From contig CAYUIG010000004.1 in NCBI GenBank assembly GCA_964444685.1, positions 43,418 through 107,417 on the forward strand: a stretch of 64,000 nt of DNA. Reading direction: 5' to 3'. Source of the DNA: CAYUIG01 sp964444685. Lineage in GTDB: Bacteria; Gemmatimonadota; Gemmatimonadetes; Longimicrobiales; RSA9. The translations under genes and the position numbers were made by a program. Positions 55,301-63,274 of the stretch are shown here, piece by piece. Each line of letters begins with the position of its first letter. Positions within the stretch are counted from its first letter, which is position 1. The notes under the pieces are model-generated. The model worked only from the letters and a program-made list of their open reading frames with translations. It did not search any database and had not been told where the DNA came from.

Positions 55301-55475
55301 CTTCGACGACTTCGGGTGAGCTGCCGGGCCACTGCGCCGTGATCGTGAGTGCCGGCAGGTCGGTGTCGGGCAGCAGCTCGATCGGCAGGTTGCGCCAGGC
55401 CAGCACGCCCAGCGCCGCGACCGTCAGGTACGCCATCGCGACCGTGACCGGTCGCTTGATCGAGAACGCGATCAC
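52371..55475 (-). CDS. RND efflux permease (first of tandem pair by position, distal in operon)
   Basis: Inner-membrane RND pump of 1034 residues, HAE-like. It opens IAFSIKRPVTVAMAYLTVAA, has the two periplasmic porter loops, and the TM4 proton-relay motif GFGLVVDNAIVVLENVFRH. A Gly/Tyr-rich insertion (YGYGPSFYGGGGG, about residue 650) is unusual. Helices 8-12 follow with MSGIVVNNAILLVDHINQLR. The GTG at 55475 starts two bases after the upstream RND stop. It is the last gene of a minus-strand efflux operon (adaptor, TolC-like, RND, RND). Substrate unknown. Confidence 0.92.
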   Translation of the reverse strand: MIAFSIKRPVTVAMAYLTVAALGVLAWRNLPIELLPDTDLPALTITAQWPGSSPEVVEAFLTSPIEAVAQQVRGVEKVTSTSTEGQARIEVEFNRDTDMEFARLELSDRLSALEKDMPVGALAPVVEQYIPDEFAEQQMPLLSYTATGPYTLEALREYLIEEIEPELRQIDGVGAVFVYGGRDRILEIELDEVRIQALGLRPEDVRARVLQMEIVTEAGAVDLDGGRFRTLSIRERPSRIDEVRRLPVLVDRGRIVRIEDIGVVRDTYEEAENYYRIDGRPAVSFYVMRAPRSNAVETADLVKAKVAELEPGLLSGMRFILDRDQSTDIRKQLTDLRTRAIIAAVIVLLVLLAFLRSFRAAIIVYATVGFSVLITVNFVYFNGMTLNLLTLMGLAMGFGLVVDNAIVVLENVFRHRRRGVPAPQAALEGTKEVVLAILAATGTTVAVVIPFVYLQGELRVYYVPLAIVVGVALVASLLVAFTFTPALGARLLGRLRTAPAAEAVETEDGLPLFARTLVGRAYTGIIRFATGWPWVTVLVALLMLGGSAYLFDKYVSRGVIWGGGWGSQQTYIDIAVSQPRGEELARTDELVRYFEQRLDQMPEVEQYVSRVNPRNAQIRVTFPEEIETTQIPVAIKEQLVQYSLLFGGAEVRVYGYGPSFYGGGGGAAPNYSIRILGYNYEHVRAIAEDLGERLKHHTRIRDVDTNASGNYFNRDRATEVVVDVDRRRLALHDLTAAEVVAQVNAAVRGRNQQAGNIRIGGNEMRIEVKLEGYRETDVQELLDTAIPARSGQAVRLRDVASIYERQVLSQIQREDQQYSRRVSYEFRGPNKLGDFVRDQVVDATVLAPGYTIDEEQRWYFSEEDEQQIYGVLAVAVLLIFMVTAALFESFRQPLCVLLTVPMALIGVFLTFFFAEASFTREAYIGVIMMSGIVVNNAILLVDHINQLRRRFGIDLRLAVVRGSMERVRPVLMTTLTTICGLLPLVLFSESADANIWNALAYVVVGGLASSTLLVLSVTPALYLLFERRKAAKAA

Positions 55476-55476
55476 G

Positions 55477-58400
55477 TCAGTCGCCCGTTGCGGGCTCCGG
55501 TACGCCGGCACGGACCCGCCGGCCGACGCGGCCCACGACGCGCTCCCGCACGCCGTCGAGCAGTTCGTAGACCACGGGGATGACGAGCAGCGTGAGCGCG
55601 GTGGCCGTGAACAGCCCGCCGAACACGGCGACCGCCAGCGGTGCCTGGAGGCTGCCGCCGGCACCGATGCCGAGCATCATGGGCACGACCGCGAGCATAG
55701 TCGTGAGCGTCGTCATCACGATCGGGCGCACGCGGTCGCGGCCTGCTTCGATGATCGCCTGACGCAACGGCAGCCCGGCACGGCGTTGCTGGTTGATGAA
55801 GTCGATCATCACCACCGCGTTGTTGTCGACCACGCCGACGAGGATCACGATCCCGATGAGGCTCACCGTATTCAGCCCCGAGCCGGCGATCCACAGGGCA
55901 AACACCGCGCCGATGATGGCGAGCGGGACGGAGAGCATGATCGTGAACGGGTGGATGAGCGACTCGAATTCGGCCGCCAGGATCATGTACACAAGGAGCA
56001 CCGCGAGCGTGAACGCGAGCGCGAGGTCGCGCATGCCGCGCTGCATCTCCTCATTCTCGCCGCCGACGTCCACGCGCATGCCCGTGGGTGGCGGCAGCTC
56101 GGCCGTGGCCGCTCGTACCGCAGCGACCGCGCCATCCAGTCCACCCTGCGCTACGTCTGCGAAGATCGGGACGATGCGCGCCTGGTCGATGCGGCGGATC
56201 TCGACGGGGCCGAGCGCTTCACGCACGGTCACGAGCTCGCGCAGCGGGATGCCGTTCACGCGCAGGAGATCGAGTGTGCGCAGCGAGCGGCGTGCGTCGT
56301 CGGGAAGGCGAACGTAGATGTCGATCTTCCTGTCGAAGTCGACGAACTGCGTGGCGAGCGCACCGCGCATGTAGTTCTCGATCGTGCGCGCGACCGTCTG
56401 TGCGTCCAGTCCGTACGCCGCGGCACGTTCGCGGTCCAGCTCGATCAGGTACTCGGGCTGACCCAGCTCCGTACCCAGCCGCACGTTCGTGAGTGCGGGA
56501 CTGGACACGAGGCGGGCGCGGAGCTCGCCGGCGTAGACGAGGGCGGAGTCGAGGTCGTCGCCGCGCACACGCACTGCGAGATCGGCCTCGCCGCCGCCGA
56601 GCAGACGCCCGAGTGCAGTTCCCTGGCCGGTCTCGAAGTCGATCGAACCGCCGGGCGGAGGCTCCGTGGCGGCCCGAACGCGTTCGATGACTGGCGCCGT
56701 GCTGTGGCCCGGCTTCAACCGGACATCGAGCAGCGCGGTGTGCAGGCCGCTCTGATCCTCCTCAATGCCTGCGGCCGCGAGCTGCTTGCCGACCCGTGAG
56801 AACACGGCGTCCACATCGTCGTCGGCCAGCAGGCGCGCTTCGATCTCAGCCGCGGTTTCGGCGGTCGCCTCCAGTGTCGTGCCGCGTGCGAGCTGGATGC
56901 GCACGCGGAACTCACCCTGGTCCACGTCGGGCAGCACGCTGCGGTCGAGATCGAGCGCGAACGGAACCGATACGACCAGCAGGACGAGGCTCATGGCGAC
57001 CGTGCGGCCGCGATGCGCGAGCGCCCAAGCGAGCGAACGCTCGTACACGCGCGCCACGCGCTCCCACGCGCGATCGAACGCGCGCAGCGGTGCGGCGAGA
57101 CGATAGAGCAGGGGCGAGCTCGGCGCGTGCATCCGGTTCGTCGCCTCGCCTTCCCAGCGCGCGGCCATGGTCGGCAGCAGCAGGATCGCGACCACGAGGC
57201 TCGCGAGCAGTGAGAACGCGACGGCGAAGGAGAGCGCGGCGAACAGCTCGCCGGCCACGCCTTCGACGTAGATGATCGGCCCGAACACGGCGATCGTGGT
57301 GATGGTCGACGCCGTGATGGCGCGCTGAACTTCCTCCGTACCCGCGGCGGCAGCGGCGGCGGCGGCGAGACCCTTCTCGCGGTGCCGGAATATGTTCTCG
57401 ATCACGACGATCGAGTTGTCGACCAGCATGCCGATGCCGAGAGCGAGCCCGCCCAGGCTCATGATGTTGAGCGATACGCCGAACGCGTGCAGCAGCGCGA
57501 AGCTGCCGATGATGGAGATCGGGATCGCGAGCGAGATCGCGATCGGATAGCGCGCGTCACGCAGAAAGAGCACGAGGACGAGGAACGCGAGCACCCCGCC
57601 CATGATCATTTCCTGGATCAGATTCGCGATCGCCTCCGCGATGAAGCCCGCCTGGCTGGTGGCCACATCGATCGAGATGCCGGGATACTCGGCACGGAGC
57701 TGCTCGAGGACGACGTCCACATTCTCGGCCACGCGCACGGTGTTCGCGCCGGACTCCTTGAACACGAGCAGGCCGATGGACTCGCGGCCGTTGTAGCGCG
57801 CGATCGACTCGCGCTCGCGGAATCCATCCGTGACGGTGGCGACGTCGCGCACGAGCACGCGCCCGGCGGCACCGCTGTCTCCCGGCGCTGCACGCTGCGC
57901 GACGAGGATCTCCTCGATCTGCTGCACGGTCTGGAGTTCACCGAGCGTGCGCAGCGAGTAGCGGTAGCGGCCCTGGCGCACGGTGCCAGACGGTGAAGCG
58001 GCGTTGGCGCCCGCCAGCGCCTGGGCGAGGTTGTCGATCGTGAGGTTGTAGGCCTCGAGGCGGTGCGGATCCACGTCCACCTGGATCTCGCGCTCGAGGC
58101 CGCCGGTGACGGTGGCCTGCGCTACGCCGTCCACCTGCTCGAGGCGGCGGCGGAAGACGGACTCGGCCAGCTCCTTCAGCGTCCAGAGGTCGGTGTCGCC
58201 CGCAACGGAAAGCGCCAGGACGGGCTCGCTGCGCGGGTCGGTGCGCAGCACGATCGGCCGCTCCGTGACGCCTTCGGGCAGGTTGTCGCGGATCTGGTCG
58301 ATGCGTTCGCGCACGTTGAGCGCGGCGAAGTCCATGTCGGTGCCCCACGCGAAGCGCAGGATGACCATGGACACGCCCTCGCGCGTGATGCTCTCGACGC

Positions 58401-58635
58401 GCTCGAGGCCGGGCACGCGCGACACCATCGCCTCGATGGGCTCCGTGATGAAGCGCTCGACTTCCGCAGGTCCGACATCCGGGTAGGTCGTGTAGACGAC
58501 GAGCTTGGGATACGCGACGTCGGGCAGCAGGTCGACCGGCAGGCGCACGAAGGACAGCCCACCGAGGAAGACGACCGCGACGAACAGCATCGCGACCGCC
58601 ACGGGGCGCCGGATCGAGAGTGCGGGCAGGCTCAT
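55477..58635 (-). CDS. RND efflux permease (second paralogue)
   Basis: A 1052-residue RND permease beginning SLPALSIRRPVAVAMLFVAV with TM4 motif GIGMLVDNSIVVIENIFRH and late motif ILVGVVDNNAVVMIDFINQQR. It is clearly paralogous to the downstream permease but well diverged. An Ala-rich run lies near residue 430. The ATG at 58635 lies two bases after the TolC-like stop; the next permease starts two bases after its own stop. Tandem RND genes in one operon suggest a heteromeric pump as in MdtBC. Confidence 0.93.
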   Translation of the reverse strand: MSLPALSIRRPVAVAMLFVAVVFLGGLSFVRLPVDLLPDVAYPKLVVYTTYPDVGPAEVERFITEPIEAMVSRVPGLERVESITREGVSMVILRFAWGTDMDFAALNVRERIDQIRDNLPEGVTERPIVLRTDPRSEPVLALSVAGDTDLWTLKELAESVFRRRLEQVDGVAQATVTGGLEREIQVDVDPHRLEAYNLTIDNLAQALAGANAASPSGTVRQGRYRYSLRTLGELQTVQQIEEILVAQRAAPGDSGAAGRVLVRDVATVTDGFRERESIARYNGRESIGLLVFKESGANTVRVAENVDVVLEQLRAEYPGISIDVATSQAGFIAEAIANLIQEMIMGGVLAFLVLVLFLRDARYPIAISLAIPISIIGSFALLHAFGVSLNIMSLGGLALGIGMLVDNSIVVIENIFRHREKGLAAAAAAAAGTEEVQRAITASTITTIAVFGPIIYVEGVAGELFAALSFAVAFSLLASLVVAILLLPTMAARWEGEATNRMHAPSSPLLYRLAAPLRAFDRAWERVARVYERSLAWALAHRGRTVAMSLVLLVVSVPFALDLDRSVLPDVDQGEFRVRIQLARGTTLEATAETAAEIEARLLADDDVDAVFSRVGKQLAAAGIEEDQSGLHTALLDVRLKPGHSTAPVIERVRAATEPPPGGSIDFETGQGTALGRLLGGGEADLAVRVRGDDLDSALVYAGELRARLVSSPALTNVRLGTELGQPEYLIELDRERAAAYGLDAQTVARTIENYMRGALATQFVDFDRKIDIYVRLPDDARRSLRTLDLLRVNGIPLRELVTVREALGPVEIRRIDQARIVPIFADVAQGGLDGAVAAVRAATAELPPPTGMRVDVGGENEEMQRGMRDLALAFTLAVLLVYMILAAEFESLIHPFTIMLSVPLAIIGAVFALWIAGSGLNTVSLIGIVILVGVVDNNAVVMIDFINQQRRAGLPLRQAIIEAGRDRVRPIVMTTLTTMLAVVPMMLGIGAGGSLQAPLAVAVFGGLFTATALTLLVIPVVYELLDGVRERVVGRVGRRVRAGVPEPATGD

Positions 58636-58636
58636 G

Positions 58637-59980
58637 TCAGCGAACCGGTCCGCCGAGGCGCTCCTCGAGGGTCGCGAGCGCATCGATGAAGGTGAACTGT
58701 GCGTCCACCGCGGCGCGCTGGGACTGCTCCGTCGAGTTCAGGATCTGCTGGAGCTGCAGGAAGTCGATCACGCCCGCGCGGAACTGCTCCTGCGCCATGG
58801 CGAGCCGCTCCTGTGTGATGGTGGCCTGCTCGCTGGCCAGCTCGAGTGCGCGGTAGGCGCGCTGCAGCTCGATCAGCCCGGCGCGCACATCGCGTTCGAT
58901 CTGCAGGCGCGCCTGACGCGCCGACTCGCGCGCGTCACTCGCGGTCGCTTCGGCCTGCGCAATCGATGCCGAGGTCTGGAAGCGCTGGAAGATTGGCACC
59001 TGCACGCCGATGTCGAAGCCGAAGCTGCGGTTCTGCGGGTCGAATTCGCCGATCGCGTTGTAGTTCGGCAGTCCCATGCTGCGCGAGAAGGACGCGCCCG
59101 CGGTGATCGTCGGCCAGCGACGCGCCGCCGCGGCGCTCGCCTGCCTGTCGGCCGCGCTCGCGCGCGCCTCCGCCGCCAGCACCTGGGGGTGCACAGAGGT
59201 TGCGCGTGCCACGAGGTCATCAGCCGAGAGCTCGGAAGGATCGAATACGGTCGGCAATTCGGTATCGAGCGCGAGCGGGCGCGGGTCCTCGAGGCCGAGC
59301 GTCTGACGCAGCGTGAGCAGGGCGATCTCCGCCTGCGCCTGCGCCTGGATCAGCGTCTGCTCCTTCGCCAGCACTTCGCTGCGTGCGCCCAGCACATCCG
59401 CCTGCGATGCCGCCGCGATGCGGAACTGCCGCTCGGTCCGGTCGAGCTGGTCGACCGCAGCCGCGAGCAGCCGCTCCTCGAGTTCGATCTGCCGGTCCGC
59501 CTTCACGGCGGCGTAGTAGCGCTGCATCACCTGCGCGCGCAGCTGGGCCGCCCCCGCTTCGACCGCGGCCCCCGCGGCGGACTCGGACGCGCGCGCGGCG
59601 CGCAGATTGGCGAGCGTCGCACCACCGTCGAAGAGTGTAAGCGATGCCGACACACCCTGGCGTGCGCTGCTCGATTTCGATGTCAGCGGATCGTCACGGC
59701 GGATCGGGTTGCCGAAGTTGTCCGTACCGGTGATGACGGTGCTCTCGCTGCCATTGAAGCCGAGGTTGCCGTTCAAGCTCGGCAGGAAGCCGCCCCACGC
59801 CGCGCGTGTCTGCGCCGCGGCCGCATCGACATCGTTCACCACCTGCCGATGCTGCGGGTTCCTGTCGAGTGCCAGCTCGATCGCCTCGTCGAGCGAGAGC
59901 CGGAGCGTGTCCTGCGCCGCGAGCGGCGCCGCCGCCGCGAGCGCGACGAGCGCAGCGGCGGCTGCGGGGAAGCGTCGCAT
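58637..59980 (-). CDS. TolC-family outer-membrane efflux protein
   Basis: Outer-membrane channel component, 447 residues, with signal peptide FPAAAAALVALAAAAPLAAQ and two OEP repeats rich in Ala/Gln/Arg helices, for example LDEAIELALDRNPQHRQVV, GVSASLTLFDGGATLANL and QVPIFQRFQTSASIAQAEA. ATG at 59980 is chosen; a TTG at 59989 that overlaps the adaptor stop (TTGA) would add three residues and fits the overlap habit of this genome. It connects the RND pump and adaptor to the outside. Confidence 0.92.
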   Translation of the reverse strand: MRRFPAAAAALVALAAAAPLAAQDTLRLSLDEAIELALDRNPQHRQVVNDVDAAAAQTRAAWGGFLPSLNGNLGFNGSESTVITGTDNFGNPIRRDDPLTSKSSSARQGVSASLTLFDGGATLANLRAARASESAAGAAVEAGAAQLRAQVMQRYYAAVKADRQIELEERLLAAAVDQLDRTERQFRIAAASQADVLGARSEVLAKEQTLIQAQAQAEIALLTLRQTLGLEDPRPLALDTELPTVFDPSELSADDLVARATSVHPQVLAAEARASAADRQASAAAARRWPTITAGASFSRSMGLPNYNAIGEFDPQNRSFGFDIGVQVPIFQRFQTSASIAQAEATASDARESARQARLQIERDVRAGLIELQRAYRALELASEQATITQERLAMAQEQFRAGVIDFLQLQQILNSTEQSQRAAVDAQFTFIDALATLEERLGGPVR

Positions 59981-59985
59981 GATGG

Positions 59986-61191
59986 TCAACGGGGTCGGCC
60001 GCCCTCGGCGGCGGCGTTCGCGGTGAGACGTACGCGCGCGGCGTGCGTCATCGTGTAGTGTCCGTCCACGAGCACGATCTCACCCGGCTCCACCAGCTTG
60101 GCCGACGGGTCGTCCGGATTCTCCACGATCTCGACCAGCCGCCCGTTGTCGAGGCCGAGGGAGACGTAGCGCCACTCGGCGATGCCGACATCCGATCCGG
60201 GCGAGTCCGGCTGGAAGACGAACAGCAGCGTGCGACGGTCATCGCGCTCGAGCACCGCTTCCTTCGGCACCAGCAGCCGGTTCGCGAAACGCTGCGCCTC
60301 GAGCGACACGCGCGCGTACATCCCCGGCAGGATCCGGCCCTGCGGGTTCGGCACCATCACCGTCACGCGCGCCGTACGCGTGGCCTCCTCGACGATCGGA
60401 TTGATCGTGGCGATGCGTCCCGTGAAGACCACGCCCGGAAGCGCGGAGAAGGTGACTTCGGCGCCGCCGCCCGGGATCAGGTGGCCGACTTCGCTCTCGA
60501 GCACGTCCACCTCGAGCCGGATCGGGTCGATGTCGACGATCGTCATCAGTTCGTCGCCCGTGCGCACGTATGCGCCGTTCACGACCTTGATGTTCGCCGC
60601 ACGGCCGCCGAACGGCGCCTTCACTTGCGACCTCGACAGGTTCAGCTGCGCGCGCTCGACCGCGATCTCCGCCTGGTCCAGTCCGCTCTTCGCACGCGCG
60701 AACCGCTCGCGCTCCGCGCGGATCGCGGGATCCTCGATGCGGTCGTCGAGCAGCGTGATCTCGCGCATCTGGTTGCGCGCGGTTTCGAGGCGGGCTTCGG
60801 CTTCCGCGAGGTCGAGGCGGTAGGTGAGCGGATCGACCTCGACCAGCGTCGCGCCCTCGCCGACGGCCGCGTTCTCACGCACCGGTACGCCGGCCACGGG
60901 ACCTTCGACGAGCGCGCGCAAGACCGTCGTGCGGTCCGCCGCCGCCTGGCCGTTCGCTTCCACGCGCATGACCAGCGTATCGCGCACGGCCGCCGCGCCC
61001 TCGACGGGGATCGGCGCATCGGTGGAGAACGCATCCGTAGCGGAGACGGCCACGCCCTCGGTCGAGGTCGTCTCGCCTTCGGGCGTCTCGCCTTCCGCTT
61101 CGCCGTTCAGGCGGAAATACACGCCCGCGCCGAGCGCGCTGGCGGCGAGAACGACGATCGAGATTCCAATCAGCTTGCTGCGTGCAATCAT
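59986..61191 (-). CDS. RND periplasmic adaptor (HlyD/MFP family)
   Basis: A 401-residue membrane-fusion protein: N-terminal anchor LIGISIVVLAASALGAGVYF, an acidic Thr/Glu linker, biotinyl-lipoyl halves (VEGPVAGVPVRENAAVGEGATLVEVD and VKAPFGGRAANIKVVNGAYVRTGDEL) around a short alpha-hairpin (about 145-205), then beta-barrel and membrane-proximal domains (GRILPGMYARVSLEAQ). First gene of the efflux operon. ATG at 61191. No regulator gene adjoins; the 344-bp upstream gap holds no recognised operator. Confidence 0.92.
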   Translation of the reverse strand: MIARSKLIGISIVVLAASALGAGVYFRLNGEAEGETPEGETTSTEGVAVSATDAFSTDAPIPVEGAAAVRDTLVMRVEANGQAAADRTTVLRALVEGPVAGVPVRENAAVGEGATLVEVDPLTYRLDLAEAEARLETARNQMREITLLDDRIEDPAIRAERERFARAKSGLDQAEIAVERAQLNLSRSQVKAPFGGRAANIKVVNGAYVRTGDELMTIVDIDPIRLEVDVLESEVGHLIPGGGAEVTFSALPGVVFTGRIATINPIVEEATRTARVTVMVPNPQGRILPGMYARVSLEAQRFANRLLVPKEAVLERDDRRTLLFVFQPDSPGSDVGIAEWRYVSLGLDNGRLVEIVENPDDPSAKLVEPGEIVLVDGHYTMTHAARVRLTANAAAEGGRPR

Positions 61192-61535
61192 CGGACGTCA
61201 GGTCCTGTGAAGGGGTATGCGCCGGCTCCCGCTCCTGCGGGCGGACCCGGGCATGGACCGTGGGATGCTCGTCCCGGCTGGGTTTTCGACGAACGACGGA
61301 CGATCAACGGCTTCCCTAGTATGTGGCAATTTCCCGCGCCGGGGAAGGGGTCCGCGGGATGATGCCATGTCTCATTGGGACAGGTCGTGGGATGCGCTGG
61401 CATGTCGGAGGGTTGCACGGCGCGGAAATCCTTGTGATCGGGGCGGCTCCGGAGGTAGCTATGCATCGCTCGCGTGCGGCACGGGGGCGGCGCGCAGCGT
61501 GTGAGATCCCCGGACAGGAATCCGGAGAATTCGGC
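61192..61535. other. 344-bp divergent intergenic region
   Basis: It separates the minus-strand efflux operon from the plus-strand H1-like gene and must hold both promoters. I could not pick a convincing -35/-10 pair on either strand. GGAGG at 61451-61455 with an ATG at 61461 is a good translation-start signal in frame with the H1-like gene. Confidence 0.5.
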
Positions 61536-61835
61536 ATGGCGAAGCGCAGCAGCGTCGCGAAGAACCGCGCGGGCACCGCGAAGAAGGCCGCGGCGAGGAA
61601 ATCCGCGGTCAGAAAGCCGGGGGCGAAGAGGTCCGGTGCGAAGCGGCCGGTGGCAAAGAAGTCGGCCGCGAAGAGACCGGTAGCAAAGAAGTCGGCCTCC
61701 CGGAAACCGGCCACGAAGAAGTCCGGAGTCCGGAAGTCCACGGCGAAGCGCGCGCCGGCGAAGAAGTCCGCGAAGCGAACGACGCGCAAGTCGATGCGTG
61801 GTGCGAGTGCGCGCAAGGCGGCCGCGGCGCGATGA
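61536..61835 (+). CDS. histone-H1-like Lys/Ala-rich DNA-binding protein
   Basis: A 99-residue, extremely basic protein made of degenerate Lys/Arg-Ala-Pro-Ser repeats, such as KRPVAKKSA occurring twice in tandem (about 36-54), SRKPATKKSG and AKKSAKRTTRK. It has no acidic residues, so it must be intrinsically disordered and bind nucleic acid, like eukaryotic H1 tails, chlamydial Hc1/Hc2 and bacterial AlgP. ATG at 61536 gives the typical MAKRSS opening; an in-frame ATG at 61461 with a stronger Shine-Dalgarno would add 25 residues. Its stop overlaps a 40-residue gene (ATGA). Confidence 0.82.
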   Translation: MAKRSSVAKNRAGTAKKAAARKSAVRKPGAKRSGAKRPVAKKSAAKRPVAKKSASRKPATKKSGVRKSTAKRAPAKKSAKRTTRKSMRGASARKAAAAR

Positions 61836-61954
61836 AGAAGGTGAAACGCGCCGTCTCGGCAGCAGCGGATCGCGCAGGCGACGTGATGGAAACCGGAATG
61901 GACAAGGTGAAGTCCGGCGTAGACGGTCTGCGCGACCGGATTCCAATGCTGTGA
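61832..61954 (+). CDS. 40-residue amphipathic peptide coupled to H1-like gene
   Basis: ATG at 61832 overlaps the H1-like stop by four bases and opens a 40-codon frame beginning MKKVKRAVSAAADRAGDVME and ending RDRIPML. It reads as an amphipathic helix with mixed charges and no Cys or membrane segment. The overlap geometry equals that of the window's proven gene pairs. Function unknown; a partner of the basic protein is plausible. A random reading-through frame cannot be excluded. Confidence 0.55.
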   Translation: MKKVKRAVSAAADRAGDVMETGMDKVKSGVDGLRDRIPML

Positions 61955-62035
61955 CCACCGAGCCTGAAGCGACGGCGGCGCGGATACAGTATCTCCGCGG
62001 CCGTGCACGTCCGAAATCATCTGTTCCCATCAACC

Positions 62036-62065
62036 TTGACATGTCCGCCCGGGGGGGGGTACACT
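62036..62065 (+). promoter_or_regulatory. promoter with nine-G spacer tract (possible phase switch)
   Basis: TTGACA (62036-62041, exact consensus) and TACACT (62060-62065) are separated by 18 bases, of which the last nine (62051-62059) are all G. Slippage in the tract would change the spacer to 17 or 19. It lies 58 bases before the propeller gene start. Confidence 0.7.
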
Positions 62066-62122
62066 AGCCATGTAGCGCGCATCCCCACTGGCACGACCGG
62101 AAAAGTTCGCTCGGGGGGCCAG

Positions 62123-63274
62123 GTGACAAGTCCGCGCAGTACAATCTCCTTCTCAGTCGCGCTGGCTGCTGTCTTCACAGCGACTTCCGCTGGCGCAGAT
62201 CAGAGCCCGGCGCAGTCTGCCATCACCTTGGAGCCGGTCGAGCGTTGCGGTTGTCAGATTGTCTTGACACCCGACGGGACTGTCGGCTCAGGTGCCGAGG
62301 CGCATGGCGGCGTTACCGATGGATACTTCAGGCGCGACAGTCGAGGCCGCTACTTTCATCGGAATATCCTCGACCTTTCCAGAATCCTCGTTTTCAACGA
62401 GGACGGCGACTTCCTGGGCTCATTCGGAGGAAAGGGGGAGGGGCCGGGCGAGTTTCAATGGATTCAGAACTTCTTTGTCGGGGCAGGCGACAGCATCCAT
62501 GTCTTCGACCAGGGGCTGGCAACATATTCCGTGTTTGCGCCGACGCTCGAACACGTCCGAACCGTCCGGGTCGTGCCAGGCGTCGTTCGAGGGTTCGTCG
62601 AACTGGCCTCGGGTGAGCGTCTGATAAGCGCTAACTTCCGCACTCGGGAACAGTTTGGATATCCGTTCCACAAACTCGGCTCTAGTGGTATTCGGGAGTC
62701 GTTCGGCGGGATCGAAGCTTTGCGAATCCGCTCTCAGCTACCCCCCGGTGCGCTCGATCGGACTTTGGTGGTCGAAACAGACACCACCTTCCTGGCGATC
62801 CACGGGCGCAACTACACAATCGATCGCTGGCACGTAGACGGCCGTCTGTTGGCACGCATGCAGCGAAAACCTCCCCCATGGTGGGTAGAGGTCACCCCGG
62901 ATGCTGTCGAGTTCGCATTGAACCCGCAAGTGCTCGATGCTGGACTCGATACGGAAGGCCGTTTATGGGTCATCATCTATATTCGAGACCGCCTGTGGCG
63001 GCAACGTTTGACCTTGGGCCCTGAGGCGGCGCGCGGTGTCAGGGTACTGCAAAGCAATACTGGGAATGTCGATGACCTGCACGATACTGTCATCGAGGTT
63101 ATCGATCTGGATCGGGGTGCCGTACTGGCTTCGCTCCGAAGGGATGGCGTCCTTTTGGGCTTGGCAGGACCTGGCAGGGGGTGGGAGCTCGTCCGAGACT
63201 CGTTCGACGTTGGCCAGATCCACATTCAGCGGTTGGAACTCGCCTTCACCAATTCCCAAAGGAGGAGTCGATGA
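62123..63274 (+). CDS. secreted six-bladed beta-propeller protein
   Basis: A 383-residue exported protein. The GTG at 62123 (GGGG shortly upstream) yields a signal peptide, STISFSVALAAVFTATSAGADQ. The mature part shows NHL/TolB-like blades typical of the 6-bladed-propeller family, for example FNEDGDFLGSFGGKGEGPGEFQW and DSIHVFDQGLATYSVFAP. No catalytic motif is seen. It is expressed from the G-tract promoter and coupled (ATGA) to the Cys-rich gene. Codon use is less GC-biased than the neighbours, suggesting acquisition by transfer. Confidence 0.82.
   Translation: MTSPRSTISFSVALAAVFTATSAGADQSPAQSAITLEPVERCGCQIVLTPDGTVGSGAEAHGGVTDGYFRRDSRGRYFHRNILDLSRILVFNEDGDFLGSFGGKGEGPGEFQWIQNFFVGAGDSIHVFDQGLATYSVFAPTLEHVRTVRVVPGVVRGFVELASGERLISANFRTREQFGYPFHKLGSSGIRESFGGIEALRIRSQLPPGALDRTLVVETDTTFLAIHGRNYTIDRWHVDGRLLARMQRKPPPWWVEVTPDAVEFALNPQVLDAGLDTEGRLWVIIYIRDRLWRQRLTLGPEAARGVRVLQSNTGNVDDLHDTVIEVIDLDRGAVLASLRRDGVLLGLAGPGRGWELVRDSFDVGQIHIQRLELAFTNSQRRSR

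Noticed and set aside
60043..61362. 439-residue plus-strand open frame opposite the RND adaptor
   Set aside because: His/Arg-rich antisense frame with no recognisable domain.
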